This document shows positions 46,333 to 57,448 of a DNA stretch of 64,000 nt, piece after piece. The stretch is taken from positions 1,426,001 through 1,490,000 of the forward strand of contig CM074138.1 in the NCBI GenBank assembly GCA_037178625.1. The letters are read 5' to 3'. Origin of the DNA: Skeletonema tropicum. Its lineage: Eukaryota > Bacillariophyta > Thalassiosirophyceae > Thalassiosirales > Thalassiosiraceae. Each line of letters opens with the position of its first letter. The first letter of the stretch is position 1. Below the pieces are notes generated by a model that ran no database searches, was not told the DNA's origin, and saw nothing but the letters and a program-made list of their open reading frames with translations. The translations under genes and the position numbers were made by a program.

Positions 46333-47895
46333 TATAGCTGTCTTAAATCACGGACCCTACGGGGTAGCGTATGTACGTAGGAATAGTATGTAGCTCCATC
46401 CGGCACTTGAGAAGGTCAGAAGAGCCCCCAAATGTGTTTTTGGCCACCACCAAAAAGTTCCACCACCGCGACAATCCACCACGCCATGGCACCATTTCCG
46501 CCATAAAAGTGCCATAACATAAAAAACCACACCTCCTCCATTACATCTACAGGTGGTTGGGTATGGTAGTCCATGAATAGCTTAGAACACAAGGAATCCA
46601 AAGCCGAGCCTACCCAACTTAGTTATTAAAGAGCAGAGACGCAAATCAAAATGCCGCTATAGCAGCGCAAATTACCATCATCGTAGCATCATCGTCCAAT
46701 TCCACTCAATATGAATGGTACAATCGGCCTCTCTCCATCAACCCTCGCCGCCGCTTATACATATAGACATTGGGTGTCGGTGTGATTCATTGTTAGTGAC
46801 TTCATATGGCCATAGCACTCCGTCAGGCACCATGTTGCTGCTGCACATCACATCATCGATTACACACAAATGTCACCCATTTCATTGCTCTATTCCGACC
46901 TCTGATCATGACGAGACAACTAAACACGACAGGAGAGCTCTCAATAATATGGAAGGATCGCTTTGTGCCATGGAGCTGTTAAGGAGATCCGATTTCACTG
47001 ACTACACTACCATCGGCGAACTCAGCCTTGGTATCACCATAGCCCAACACATGGCCATTCCTCGAACAAACTGCAATGGTTTCGTTGTTCAATCCAACCT
47101 CACCATCCGACAACAAAGGCACAGCAACTATTGCATTTGATTGGAGAGACAGGGTCATAGTTGTGTGACTTGAAGTTCAATCAGGGTGGAATAAGTGCAC
47201 ATATTGTCTCCGAAGAAGGCTGTTGTTATGGCGCTACATTGCTCTGAATAGATCGGAGTGGAATCTTCAGTGACTTGTTATGATTCTCCGGTTTCAATGA
47301 AGTAATGGTTGACGGATAAAGCTGCATATGGTCACTGCTGACATCGTTGGAATGCACAAAGTGTATTCTCTTGTAGGAGATAGGTGTTCAAACACAAGTG
47401 TTTGTGTTGAATGACAGGGATCTGTGGGCCTCAAAACGAATTATTATGCAACAAAAAGATATACACATTCATAACATAACTGTATAATCGTTATTTTAAC
47501 AGTGTTTGGTGTCGATAGTGCTGAAATATTTGTTATAGCACCATCGTTCATTGATCACGGAGGAGATGAGGATAAACATCCATGTGCACTGATTGGCTTT
47601 TATTTTGCATCAAATGTAAAAATCGGTACATATCAAGTCACTTCATACATTCATATATATCCATATAAATACCCCGAGCATTACATCTTTTATATAATAA
47701 CACCATGCCTCTAGTAAAGTACGATGATCGGGCGGAAATCACTTTAAGATTTCCGTTAATTTTTTGATCGGGCGGAAATCCCATGGTGACGATGTGCTCG
47801 ATGATCGTTGGCGCCACTTTGGTACCGCTTCTTGGACGATTCCTACGTACACAAAAAAATCTACCTCATAGGTTTGTTGATTTAAGACAGCTATA
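46333..47895. mobile_element. 1.56-kb TIR element between H repeats
   Basis: Left end TATAGCTGTCTTAAATC (46333-46349) and right end GATTTAAGACAGCTATA (47879-47895) are perfect 17-bp inverted repeats. The inversion continues imperfectly inward to TACGTAGGAAT (46375-46385) and ATTCCTACGTA (47839-47849), so the TIR is about 50 bp. If the outer TA is target, the duplication is TA, as for Tc1/mariner-type elements. The interior holds no transposase; the 141-codon ORF at 46715-47140 has no recognised motif. Near its right side GATCGGGCGGAAATC occurs twice (47726, 47767). Confidence 0.72.
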
Positions 47896-48147
47896 GAAGT
47901 ACTTACTTATGTAGCACTCGGGTGCCTGTGACAAAATGAAGACCTTTTCTACGGAGTACACGGTACTTGAAAAGTCAGTCCAGTCTTCAGAAATGAGTCA
48001 TTTTTTCAGTACTTATGTCCATGTTCTACCATACTTCTCTACAAAAAGTAGGTAGAGAAGTTGAATAAACGCCGATCAAATAATCTCCTCCTGGTTTAAG
48101 TTCACCTCGCTCTCTCTACTGGCACTGGTGCCTAGGGAGTAGCAACT
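47894..48147. repeat. Repeat H, copy 2, directly upstream of HSF
   Basis: Second copy of repeat H. It ends only about 40 bp before the HSF start codon, so the promoter and 5' UTR of HSF probably lie in or start within this repeat. Confidence 0.88.
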
Positions 48148-48188
48148 ATAATATTCTATCTCTATCTCTACACCTACCAGCAATCAAC

Positions 48189-49917
48189 ATGACTGCATCA
48201 AGATCACCCTCTCCAATATGGACAAAGTCTGAATTCCCCATCAAGGTCTACGCAATGCTCGAACTCGCGGATATCATTTTCGAGGTTGCACAGGCAGTTA
48301 CGTGGCTGCCTCACGGTCGAGCGTTCAGGATACACAACAAGGACAAGTTTATGAACGAGGTTGTCCCCTTGTTCTTCAATCAGACAAAGATTCGATCTTT
48401 CATCAGGCAGTTGCAGCTGTGGGGATTTCGTCGGCAAGTAATCATTCGTGAATGGTGACTTTTCATCTTGTTTTATCAAAACTACTAGCCTCGCTGACGC
48501 TCGTCTAGCCGCTGCGCGGGTTTTCTAAATAAGAGAGGAGGCACCGGCTATCTACTACGATATTGATTGTGTCTACTTATATACATAGCAGTATTCAAAT
48601 AGTACGTTATGTAACACTTTAATAATTATGTAATAAAGGTTGTACATTGCCTTCTACGAATGCTGTGTAGTGATTACTGAGACACGGTTGGGAGAATATT
48701 GATTTATGTGAGAGGGATTATCTATGAAGAGGTTTAATGTGAACGTGTGGAAACGATTGAAGACAGGTAGGAAGAAATTAGAGCGAGATGTAAATCATTT
48801 GGTGAAATAACATTCTACAGGACTGTTAGTATGATTTGGCAGAGTTAGTACCCACTCTCGGATTCCTTCTTAATGTTGGTGAAAGTGGTGATGTAATTGA
48901 CGTTAGAAGTGAGAGCCTTGTTGTACAATGTAAGAGTATCATGTTCATTTCTGATATTGTTGAGGGTTTCAAGATCGACCCAAATCTAAGCCAATCAAAG
49001 AAAGAGTCAATCGAAAATTCTAAAAACGGGGGGGGCAAGGGGTCAAATCAAGCCAATCAAAGAAAGAGTCGATCGAAAATGCCCGTGAAGGCCAAAGGAC
49101 ACGCCAAAGGGCCCGGACAGAACGACCGACCGAACGACTTAGCTCCTCTCATTATTTAGATTCGTCTCACACTTACACTTACTCACATTGCTACAGTGAC
49201 AGTAGAGGGAGAGATGACGATGAAATCTGGTATCACGACAACTTCATTCGTGGAAAGCCTGAAGACATGAAGCTTATGGTCCGAACAAAGATCAAGAGTA
49301 ACGCCGGAGGTAGAGGTAGTAGCGAAGATATGAGAGTTCCAAACTTCGATGCCCTGCCACCCCTCCCCGTTTGCAATGAGCAACCAGCAGCTATTCTCGA
49401 CATAATGGAAAGTGTCATCTTCAAGTTGCCTAACGCTTTTGGAGGTGCCCATTGTGGTTCAGAGATGCCAACTATTTCGCATCCGCAGCCACAGCTTCTC
49501 AACGCCACTGCTGCTGCTGACAAAATGGTGGTCTTGCCAAGAACAAGAACTGAGACTCCTTACCACCACCAAGATGATGCGTTTCAGACTTTGTCTCCTC
49601 CTACTTTTCATCGATCAGTAAGGAATGAAAGTCGATTCATGATGCAACCTTGTGTCCCTACTATGCCTTTCATGAACAATCACTCACTCCAGCAAGTCGA
49701 CAACATCGAACCATCTCCAGCTGAGCATCAAACGAGTGTTCACGGACCGCTTCGTCTAGAAGAATCGCATACACTCCAAAACAATCTCAGTGATTTCAGC
49801 TTAAGCTCGCTCCAGCATGATGATGACCTCGAGCCATTGCCCTTAATGGATGATACTATTCCTGGTGACGACTTCGCAAGTTTCATTGAAGGTGCAATTC
49901 GTCAGATTGAATGTTAG
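48189..49917 (+). CDS. HSF: Heat shock factor (HSF-type DNA-binding protein)
   Basis: Two exons, 48189-48433 and 49197-49917; 966 nt in frame, 321 residues. The DNA-binding domain starts at FPIKVYAMLELA, continues through VTWLPHGRAFRIHNKDKF and the recognition helix region FNQTKIRSFIRQLQLWGFRR, and after the intron resumes at IWYHDNFIRGKPEDM, as HSFs do. The frame requires a GC-AG intron (CG/GCAAGT donor at 48434, CTACAG acceptor ending 49196). The GT two codons further on would place a stop. The C-terminal part is poorly conserved, with an acidic stretch at the end (LEPLPLMDDTIPGDD), a plausible activation region. HSFs are an expanded transcription factor family in diatoms. The 763-bp intron is almost entirely a transposon. 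Confidence 0.85.
48484..49161. mobile_element. Helentron-like element, copy 2, inside HSF intron
   Basis: 678 bp with the same 123-bp 5' block as copy 1 (48484-48606) and the same 3' block (about 48975-49161) with a single 80-bp-type unit and a short GACC microsatellite. The interior (48607-48974) is unlike that of the other copies and may be a captured fragment; its source is not recognised. Without the element the intron would be about 85 bp, normal for this window. Both splice sites lie outside the element. Confidence 0.82.
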
Positions 49918-50480
49918 TGTTAGTGGCATAGCACAGGCATAGCCCAAGGCCATTCTCGAAGGATTAGGAACTCTATCTACAACGTAGTCATAGACATCAG
50001 ACAAAGATCTTACAGTGAACAGAAGATGATGTACATAATACTTGCTAACCGCTCTATTGACTCAGTTACTCGACAGCGACGGCTTCAATTTGATTTTGAT
50101 GCACTAGTTGCTATCACTATCACTATCATTTCCTGTGTTGATGAGCCATCTTATCCTGAACTTTAGATCATCTCGTTTTGAATCTAACGAATGAGGCTGT
50201 TTCATCAACCCAACTCTGTTAGTTCGTACTTCTACTTCTCCAAACAATCCAAAGTTAAAGGAATTGTTGACAGTTTGCACGGGTTTTGTGATGGACTCTT
50301 TGGAGGTCAAAGCTACTGTAAGTACTGGAGTCAAGATACTGTCAGAAAGCCATTTGTCAAGGTGACGACTTTAGCTTTTTGGATTCTTGTTGAATGATTA
50401 CAGCGTTTGCTCCCATAGAACTACACCCATCAAAATTAATCATTTCTTCGTTTCAAACACTGTCAGCCTATGCTACCCCT
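49918..50480. other. Intergenic between convergent HSF and engB-like genes
   Basis: 560 bp between two stop codons, so both 3' UTRs lie here. A CACTAT-rich run is at 50114-50130. No gene seen. Confidence 0.55.
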
Positions 50481-52043
50481 TTAATGAGAGAACTCAGGAT
50501 TGTTTTCGTCATCTTCAAGGAGTTCAAATTCATCTTCATCGTCATCGTCATCAGAGAACATGTTATTCTCTACACTCATCAACAACTCCTCCATACCCAA
50601 ACCATCCTTCGAACTAGTCCAATAGACGACTGGGTCCATGTAGACCTGTCCATCACCTTCATAATCATCATGACTAGTCCCCAAGTACAATGAATGATAC
50701 CGCATGCACAGCTGATTTGTTAGTTTGACACAATGTGCGCGACTGGATCCATCCACCTTCGTTAAAACAATGGTATAGGGTATCGCATAGTCATCGCACC
50801 ATCCCATAACAGAAAGATCGAGCAGGTTTGGCTCTGGCAGTCGTGAATCCAATAGCAAGTACAACCGTTTCAGCGGTGGGGTGTTCTCTCCACCATCTGC
50901 CCATGACTTTAATGCACTGCCATCTCCTCCTCCTCCTTCGTCACTTGGAATGGATGACGCCCGAGAAATCAAAAACTGTTGCGTCCGTTCCTGCCATGCA
51001 TCCACATCTTCATCCGGTGCAGAAGCATATCCAAACCCAGGCAGATCTACAAGGAATAGTTTACTCTGACTACTATTTGGATGCTTCTTATTTGCCCCTT
51101 CACCACCTTTAAACGACGGGTGGGTAGACGTAGACGCCGCGGATATCATGGCACTATTTGGAATCAACCCAAAGTAATTGATCGTTTGTGTCCGTCCAGG
51201 TCGTTTCGAGGTACGTGCCAATTCACCTCCGCCACTGGCTGACGTTACCGATGCACCACCACCACCACCACCACGAAGTATCATATTTGACAATGCATTG
51301 ATTAGAGACGATTTACCGGTATTGCTTCGTCCCAAGAAGGCGACCTCGGGTGTACCATCGGTGGGTGGTTCGTAGTTTGGAAATGAGGATGGAGGGAAAT
51401 AGTGAAAGTGAGCATGTCGGAATGATTGTGGTATGTTGATACGCTTCTGTTTCGGTTGTTTGTTGTTCGCATTATTGCTGTTGTTGGAATTGGTAGTAAC
51501 AACTTCAGTAAATAAAGTCTTGGGATCAACATGTAGTTCACCTGTTCTTTCATCCATAATGATGATGCATTTCGCAATGTAGGCATAGTCAGATGCAGTT
51601 TTGACAAGATAGGCTGGTGGAACTTCTTGTTGTGATGCCTTTGCTCGTTTTTGATTTTGTTCGAGAGGATTTGGAATGTTTTTGTATGGACTGGCCTTTC
51701 GTTTGCTTTGTTGATTGTTGTTAGGATGGTTACGTTTGCTTTGATTCTTCTTCTTTTTGGTGGATGATTGCTTCTTCTTTCCTCCTGCTGCGAGAGCTAG
51801 TGGCGTAGAGTGGATCCATCTACATGATGACGCGTTATCTGAAGAAAGTTTTCTGTATCTATGTAAATTGAGCCTGTTGGAGCAGGTCATTCTCGGTGAT
51901 GGATCTCTATGAGCAATCCATGAATTAGTATGAAATGTACATGAAGTGATGGCTCGACTTTCTCTTCGGAAAACAGGTAGCAAATGAACAAGACGAACGT
52001 CTTGTAATAATTTTGATGGCAGCGATGCTTTGAATAATATCAT
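50481..52043 (-). CDS. engB: EngB/YihA-type organellar GTPase
   Basis: A single exon of 520 residues. The first ATG is at 52043; the frame opens slightly upstream only with TTG. The N-terminal region is basic and hydroxylated, consistent with an organelle presequence, followed by a Lys/Asn/Gln-rich stretch. The GTPase domain has G1 VAFLGRSNTGKSSLINAL (about 234-251), G2 KRPGRTQTINYFGL, G3 LVDLPGFGYA (about 330-340) and G4 VLTKVD (about 425-430), in the order of the EngB family. These proteins act in assembly of the large ribosomal subunit in bacteria and organelles. The domain is interrupted by low-complexity inserts (Gly-rich after G1, Ser-rich before G3), and the C terminus is an acidic Asp/Glu run. 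A broken copy of the 3' end lies at 42.3 kb. Confidence 0.88.
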   Translation of the reverse strand: MILFKASLPSKLLQDVRLVHLLPVFRRESRAITSCTFHTNSWIAHRDPSPRMTCSNRLNLHRYRKLSSDNASSCRWIHSTPLALAAGGKKKQSSTKKKKNQSKRNHPNNNQQSKRKASPYKNIPNPLEQNQKRAKASQQEVPPAYLVKTASDYAYIAKCIIIMDERTGELHVDPKTLFTEVVTTNSNNSNNANNKQPKQKRINIPQSFRHAHFHYFPPSSFPNYEPPTDGTPEVAFLGRSNTGKSSLINALSNMILRGGGGGGASVTSASGGGELARTSKRPGRTQTINYFGLIPNSAMISAASTSTHPSFKGGEGANKKHPNSSQSKLFLVDLPGFGYASAPDEDVDAWQERTQQFLISRASSIPSDEGGGGDGSALKSWADGGENTPPLKRLYLLLDSRLPEPNLLDLSVMGWCDDYAIPYTIVLTKVDGSSRAHCVKLTNQLCMRYHSLYLGTSHDDYEGDGQVYMDPVVYWTSSKDGLGMEELLMSVENNMFSDDDDDEDEFELLEDDENNPEFSH

Positions 52044-52261
52044 TATGGACAATATATTTGTGTAGAAGTAAATCTGGTAGTCTTCTTGTTGCAGGCGTAG
52101 TATGCTTTTGATGGCATGGTTTATTACTTTTATGTTCGTGTTTGTTGAAAAGTAGATATCGTACCAGTACGTACTCAGAAATGGCTCTATTTATCTACGA
52201 TACCTCCTACCTATCTCTGTCTCAAAAATCCTGCACAAAAAAAAAAATCACCCAAACAACC
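52044..52261. promoter_or_regulatory. Divergent promoter, engB-like / SEC15
   Basis: Only 218 bp separate the start codons of two divergently transcribed genes, so the promoters must be shared or overlapping. An A-run (52236-52247) lies just before the SEC15 start. Confidence 0.55.
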
Positions 52262-55200
52262 ATGGCGGCCGTAGCATCCACTCGACAACAGGCCAACCCC
52301 TTCGATGATTCCGACGACGATGAGCCGACAGGCCCATCAGCCGTCGCTCCTCCACCGCCTCCTCCCATCGACAGTCCGTATAATCCCATGTCGCCGTCGA
52401 TGAGTTATCCTGATGATAATGATTATGTCGCTGACAATGCGATCGATGACACAAATAATGGTAAGAAGATTCATATGTTATGTTCATGTATATATACTTG
52501 ACAGCCAGTGAATGAATGGACGGCTCATTTAAACCCTTATAATTTGACACTATAGCAGAGGCAGCAGCAACAGCAGTAGCAGTCAGCCCCGACGCGCAAT
52601 CCCAACAACAGTACTCGGCCCAACAAGCCGAAATACACGAAAAGCGTGCCCGACGACGTCGCGAGGAGGCAGTCTCTCGATTGGTCACTGATGCTACTCG
52701 CCCTCCCGACTTTTTACTCGATGAGGTTACCACAACTGCCACTGCAGCCGAGGCTGATAAACCGGTAGGAGGAGCGAACAGCAGTAACAATAATGGTTGG
52801 AGGGAAGAGGAGTATTCCAACCATGCGGCACTACAGGCCAAATTAGAGGCACGGTTGCGCTCCCAACAACATTCGACACTCCTGCTCGCATCGACTGTAG
52901 CATCATCCATTGAACGTGGGTTAGATCGAGAACTACATTCGGAACTCATCCGACAGGGAAAGGAGGCACAAACGGTCATATCCAAAATATGTCATGATCA
53001 CAGTGAAGACTTTTTAGAGAGTGTGGGCAAGGTTGTTGCCGCATTGGGAGGCCCGTGTGACGAGGTTAAAACTAGTCTTGAGGAGGCCAATATTGAATTA
53101 CAGAATAATACTGGACACATGATGCTCAGTTCGTCGATTCGGTTGGAACGATTCAAACATTCCAATGCACGTGCACGGACGTTGAGTTCCATGGTCCATG
53201 CGTGTCGGAGGGTTGCCGTGTTGTTGGAACGGGCGAGGAAGCAGGCGGCGTTGGGACGGCCACGATCGGCGTTGGATGCGGTGGAGGAGGCGAGGGCTTG
53301 TTTGACTGCACCGGTGAGTAGTTTGGTGCGTGGTGGTGGTGGTGGTGCAGGGGGGAATATGAATATTAATTTGGATCAGATTGTGGGTGTGGCAAACTCT
53401 GTGGAGACGAAGAATGATGGCAAGAATGGATCATTATCAAATAGTAATAATGCAACAACCACGACAGTTTTGAGATTGGAGGATACACCGTTTGGTTCAC
53501 GAGCTATGCAAATGCTACCCAAGATTGAAAATGAAGTACTCATGGGGGCACGACGTGGTTTAAATCGATGGTTCCTAGCCCTCCGATCCGGTGGGGATGG
53601 TGCCAAGGCTGGCCGTGCAGCATTGCGTCGCTGCTCTTCTTCTGTGGCAATTGGACCAGGATGTCTCGGTCTGGGTGGGAAGATTCAGAGTTATGCATGG
53701 CGTGCAAAGAATGCCGACAATTTAATATCGAGGGCTAATCAAAAGGGCAAGGTCGCTCGTGCGGCTAGGGCGGGATATTGGTTTGAACGTGATTGTCAAC
53801 GAGAGGCAACGAGGTTGGAGGGCTCTCCGGGTGGGATGGGGATGGGACGTCGTGCGGAGGCATTGGCTAGCGCATTTGGTTGGTATCGGTGTTGGGACGA
53901 TACTAATGGAGATGAGTTGGCTTCTTTCCTACAGACGGATTTTGGAAGTGATGGGAAGGATATGGATCGCAGTGGTCATAGTGTCAGCGGTGGAGGAGCG
54001 ATGAATCGTAGTGGACATGGTATAAATCGGAGTGGACATGGAAGGTCACTGGGTTTCCGTGCAACGAGTAAATATGGAGGAGGATCCGTGGCTGATACTG
54101 GCAGTAAACGAAGTGGAGGCTCAGGGAAGCAATCGCAGTGGGCAGAAATGTTAACACCTAGCATTTTGGCAGAGACGAAGAGTGATGATCAAGCAAAATT
54201 ATTGGCATTACCCGAGACAGTCCACCCTGTGAGACGAGCTGAGCTGGCATTCAAAATTTTGGGCAGAGAGGAGGAGTTCCGCCAATATTACGAAAGCAAT
54301 CGTTTTGGTGACATGAAAATCAGTTCTGGTTCAGACAAAAAAGGTGACAAAAGTAAGGATGAGACGCGAAGTTCACTGTCATCCCTAACTGGTGATGATG
54401 TCAGCCTTGGGACGGACCGGATTTTCTTCGCCAAAAGTCTGCCTCATTTGTGTGCAAGTTTGGTTGGGTTTAGTGCAGTGGAGGCAGCATTAGAGCTGGA
54501 TAATTTTATCGATGACGATGACGATAATGCCGAAATATTAAAGGCCGGTGAAAAGGCTGCAGCTCGCATCACAACAGGGCGAGGGTCAAGTTTCCGTGAA
54601 AGCTCTGAACGATACGAGCGAGCGTTAGTCACAGAATTGGGAAATCTTTTGCGAAAGCGTGCTGTGGGAGCGACACTGGTGGAATTGGCAAGAGCGTCAT
54701 GTCTTGTAGCTGCATTTCGATCGGCTCTTAAGATCGTACACCCCAGCTCATCCACACGAAAGAGCGACAAAGAGTTATTGGCAATGGACGTGGATATCAT
54801 CATGACGGGTTTGAAAGTAGCACAAGAAGAGCAACTCAAAGCAACTTCAAAGTATGTAAATGAGTGCAGAAAGGAGCCAATGGAGGTTTCAAGAACACAA
54901 ATGAATAGTCTTCGCTTTAATAAAAGTTACGGTAAAGGAGGCATATCTGAAGATGCAGAGGAGAGCGGCTCCCCTTCGAAAAAGCCACAAGAGGAAGTGC
55001 TCAATTTCCCTTTTGGCTTGAGCGAGATGAAGCAGAAACAGATTTCAAACTCACTTGACCATTTGGATCCATCATTACGAACTCAACGTGGAAGCTTGAA
55101 TCAAATCTTGAATCAGAACGAACTGTACACGTTCAGCCAATCTGTGCCACTAGTGATCAAATCCATTCATGCGCGTGTTATTGTCTTTGTTGCATTTGCA

Positions 55201-56217
55201 TTGAGTCAAGAAGAGCTTGGCCAAGTTTTTGCCTCAAAGCAAGGTGGAGGTATTGCCGGATATATTTTTGACTGTGTTGAGGAGTGTGTCGCAGTAGCAG
55301 CTGTCGGTATGAAAGAGGGCTACACTCATTTTGATGAACTGACTGTTGACCAGGCAGTCCAGATTACTGCTGATATTTCTGCTCTACAATCAGCTCTCCC
55401 TCGTATGTTTGGTACTATTATGAGAGGATTATGCCACATTGGATTAGTTAAATCGGAGCAAGTTGACGAAACGTTCGAGTACGCCGAATCTGTCCTCAAA
55501 GGAGCCAACAAATCATGCGACAAACAAGTTGCAAATATGTACAGTTCAGTTTACGAGATTTGTCGCAACAAAATTGACATGTTGATAGATTTCTCCCTAG
55601 AGAATTTTGCATGGGTTGCAAGAACCGTGAGAGATTCTCCAAATGCCTACGCTGAAAGCATTGTTGAATACATGCGTAGTACTTTTCAATGCCTCGGACC
55701 GATGGATGAAGGCTCAAGGGCTGGATTGCACTTTTCTTGTTGTGGTCATGTAGCTGAACGCCTAGTGAAATTGTTGACTGACCCTGTTGACGATCTTGAA
55801 AGAAGACGGGTTGGCAGTGGCGGTATTGCCCCTGTGTCCAAGATAGACTCGTTTGGGCTAAAAAACTTGGCAACTGACATTGCCCATTTTGAAGCGTTTG
55901 CAGATAGTACAGGTGTCGGTCAGCTAAGAGAGTGCTTCAATGAGCTAAAATGTTTAGCCGCAGCACTGCTAGACCGAGAGCTGCCCATGTTGCTGCTACC
56001 CGACAACTACCAAGCTCGCCGGAAGAAATATCCATTCCTATCACTGGAAAAGGTCTTGGCGATCTTGGAAAAGTACGCAGGCACAGGAATCGGAGAAAAA
56101 CTCATGGCCAGAGGTGGAGGTATTAACAGTAGAGAATTCCTCATGCTTGAAAAGAAGGAGGTTATACAACTGACGAAGATTGTCAAAGTACAGCTTGATC
56201 GATCTCAGAATATGTAA
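52262..56217 (+). CDS. SEC15: Exocyst complex subunit Sec15
   Basis: Two exons, 52262-52460 and 52556-56217; 3861 nt in frame, 1286 residues. The start at 52262 has a good context (ACCATGG); the frame is open further upstream with no reason to use it. The acceptor is a TAGCAG tandem, so a second site three bases on (52559) also keeps frame and drops one Ala. After an acidic Pro-rich N-terminus come the long helical rods: [32 protein letters not shown], the basic-helix run [20 protein letters not shown] and [21 protein letters not shown] match the Sec15 layout, as does the C-terminal [17 protein letters not shown]. Long Gly/Ser-rich insertions make it bigger than the usual 800 residues. Sec15 links vesicle Rab GTPases to the exocyst at the plasma membrane. 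Confidence 0.8.
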
Positions 56218-56248
56218 TCAATTCTATCTCTACTAAACCTAAATAATG

Positions 56249-57448
56249 TTACAATTCATCTCTTTCATCTTTGGGTGCTTCATCTTTGGGAGTGAGCACT
56301 GCATGTTGCTTCTCAATGTCTACTCTTATTTTGAGATGCTCAAATTCGCGTGATAAGATGTACTCATCTTCAACAACATAGTCTCCAATTGGCTTACCCA
56401 ACTTGTCTCTTACTTTCTTGAACTTTGTTGGGAACAGGACGGCAAGCCTTTGAGGATGGGCATCAGGAGGGCCGTAATGATACGTGAAATAACCCCACTT
56501 CTCAACACCTAGAAGGAAGACGCCCAAAGGAAAGTCAATGTAATCCTCTACAGTACGATATCTCCTCGTTAAATTCCTCATCCTCTTCACTCGATTCTGA
56601 ACCCTCTTCTCCATACCCATTGGAGATGAAGTGAGCATAACCATTCGTCCCTGCTTTCCCATGACACGTATGAGTTCGACAGTATCTCGAATTGTGTCTT
56701 TATTCTGTTCCCAATTCTCGAGATAGCTTCCATCAAGGTATTTCAGATGATTCAAATTACAATCACCTCTTTGTGCAGCACGAACTGCATTACCAATGAG
56801 GAGCTTACCAGGCTGCAAGCGGCTTCTCAACTCATTTGCTGTTTCAAGATATGCTTTGGCATGATCCGGAGGAACATATTTTCTATGGCTAACCTTGACA
56901 ATCCCATCAACAAATACACCATCAATCTCTTTATGTTCCGCCATATCAAGAGCCCTCTTGATCCACCACTCACGAAACTCCAGATTCCGATGATCATACG
57001 AGATAATTCTGTTCCTCCACTTGACCACCTTATTTGTATCAGCGTAGCGAAGCGCCCAGTCCGGATTCCATGTCTCATTCGCCGCATAGCTTCCATAATG
57101 ACACATTGCATTCAAATAAAACAAAATCTTGACCTTGGGATTGATATGCTTGATCCGCTTCGCTGCCTCCAGCGTACCAGCTTCCACTGATCCATATGCA
57201 TTGTGACCATTGGCCTTCTCCAGCATGACCACATCGTGTTTGGCAAGCTCCTTGATTTGCTGGTCGGAGTACCGAAATGCATGTCGGATTGCCACCCAAG
57301 GACGCACGTGTTCCCAATTGAATTCGGGGAAAAGAATGGTATTTTCTTCGAGGGGATCGGTTTCGCCCTTGTTGAAAATTTTGAAATTGCGGTGATTTGC
57401 GGGTTTGGGAGCAGGAACGACGCCGTCGTCTTCGTTGATGTCTACCAT
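56249..57448 (-). CDS. GHL15-like putative glycosyl hydrolase family protein
   Basis: A single exon of 399 residues, ATG at 57448. The fold looks like a TIM-barrel glycosidase relative: FPEFNWEHVRPWVAI, KVKILFYLNAMCHYGSY, then RNLEFREWWIKRALDMAEHK followed by IDGVFVDGIV, and later YLDGSYLENW. This order recalls the GHL15 putative hydrolase family; the Asp of FVDG and the Glu of YLENW could be active-site acids, by inference only. The last four residues are RDEL, like an ER-retention signal, yet no signal peptide is visible with this start. Either an upstream exon with the signal is missed or the ending is chance. The stop lies 31 bp from that of convergent SEC15. Confidence 0.62.
   Translation of the reverse strand: MVDINEDDGVVPAPKPANHRNFKIFNKGETDPLEENTILFPEFNWEHVRPWVAIRHAFRYSDQQIKELAKHDVVMLEKANGHNAYGSVEAGTLEAAKRIKHINPKVKILFYLNAMCHYGSYAANETWNPDWALRYADTNKVVKWRNRIISYDHRNLEFREWWIKRALDMAEHKEIDGVFVDGIVKVSHRKYVPPDHAKAYLETANELRSRLQPGKLLIGNAVRAAQRGDCNLNHLKYLDGSYLENWEQNKDTIRDTVELIRVMGKQGRMVMLTSSPMGMEKRVQNRVKRMRNLTRRYRTVEDYIDFPLGVFLLGVEKWGYFTYHYGPPDAHPQRLAVLFPTKFKKVRDKLGKPIGDYVVEDEYILSREFEHLKIRVDIEKQHAVLTPKDEAPKDERDEL

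Noticed and set aside
46715..47140. 141-codon ORF inside the TIR element as transposase
   Set aside because: No DDE motif and no similarity that I can recognise; His/Ser-rich chance frame.
46079..48147. H repeats as LTRs (TRIM-type element)
   Set aside because: No TG...CA ends and no flanking 4-6 bp duplication; the interior has its own inverted ends, which fits a TIR element better. Kept open as a finding.
48434..49196. HSF intron as an introner (element that carries its own splice sites)
   Set aside because: Splice sites are 50 and 35 bp outside the element ends, and other copies of the element are not in introns.
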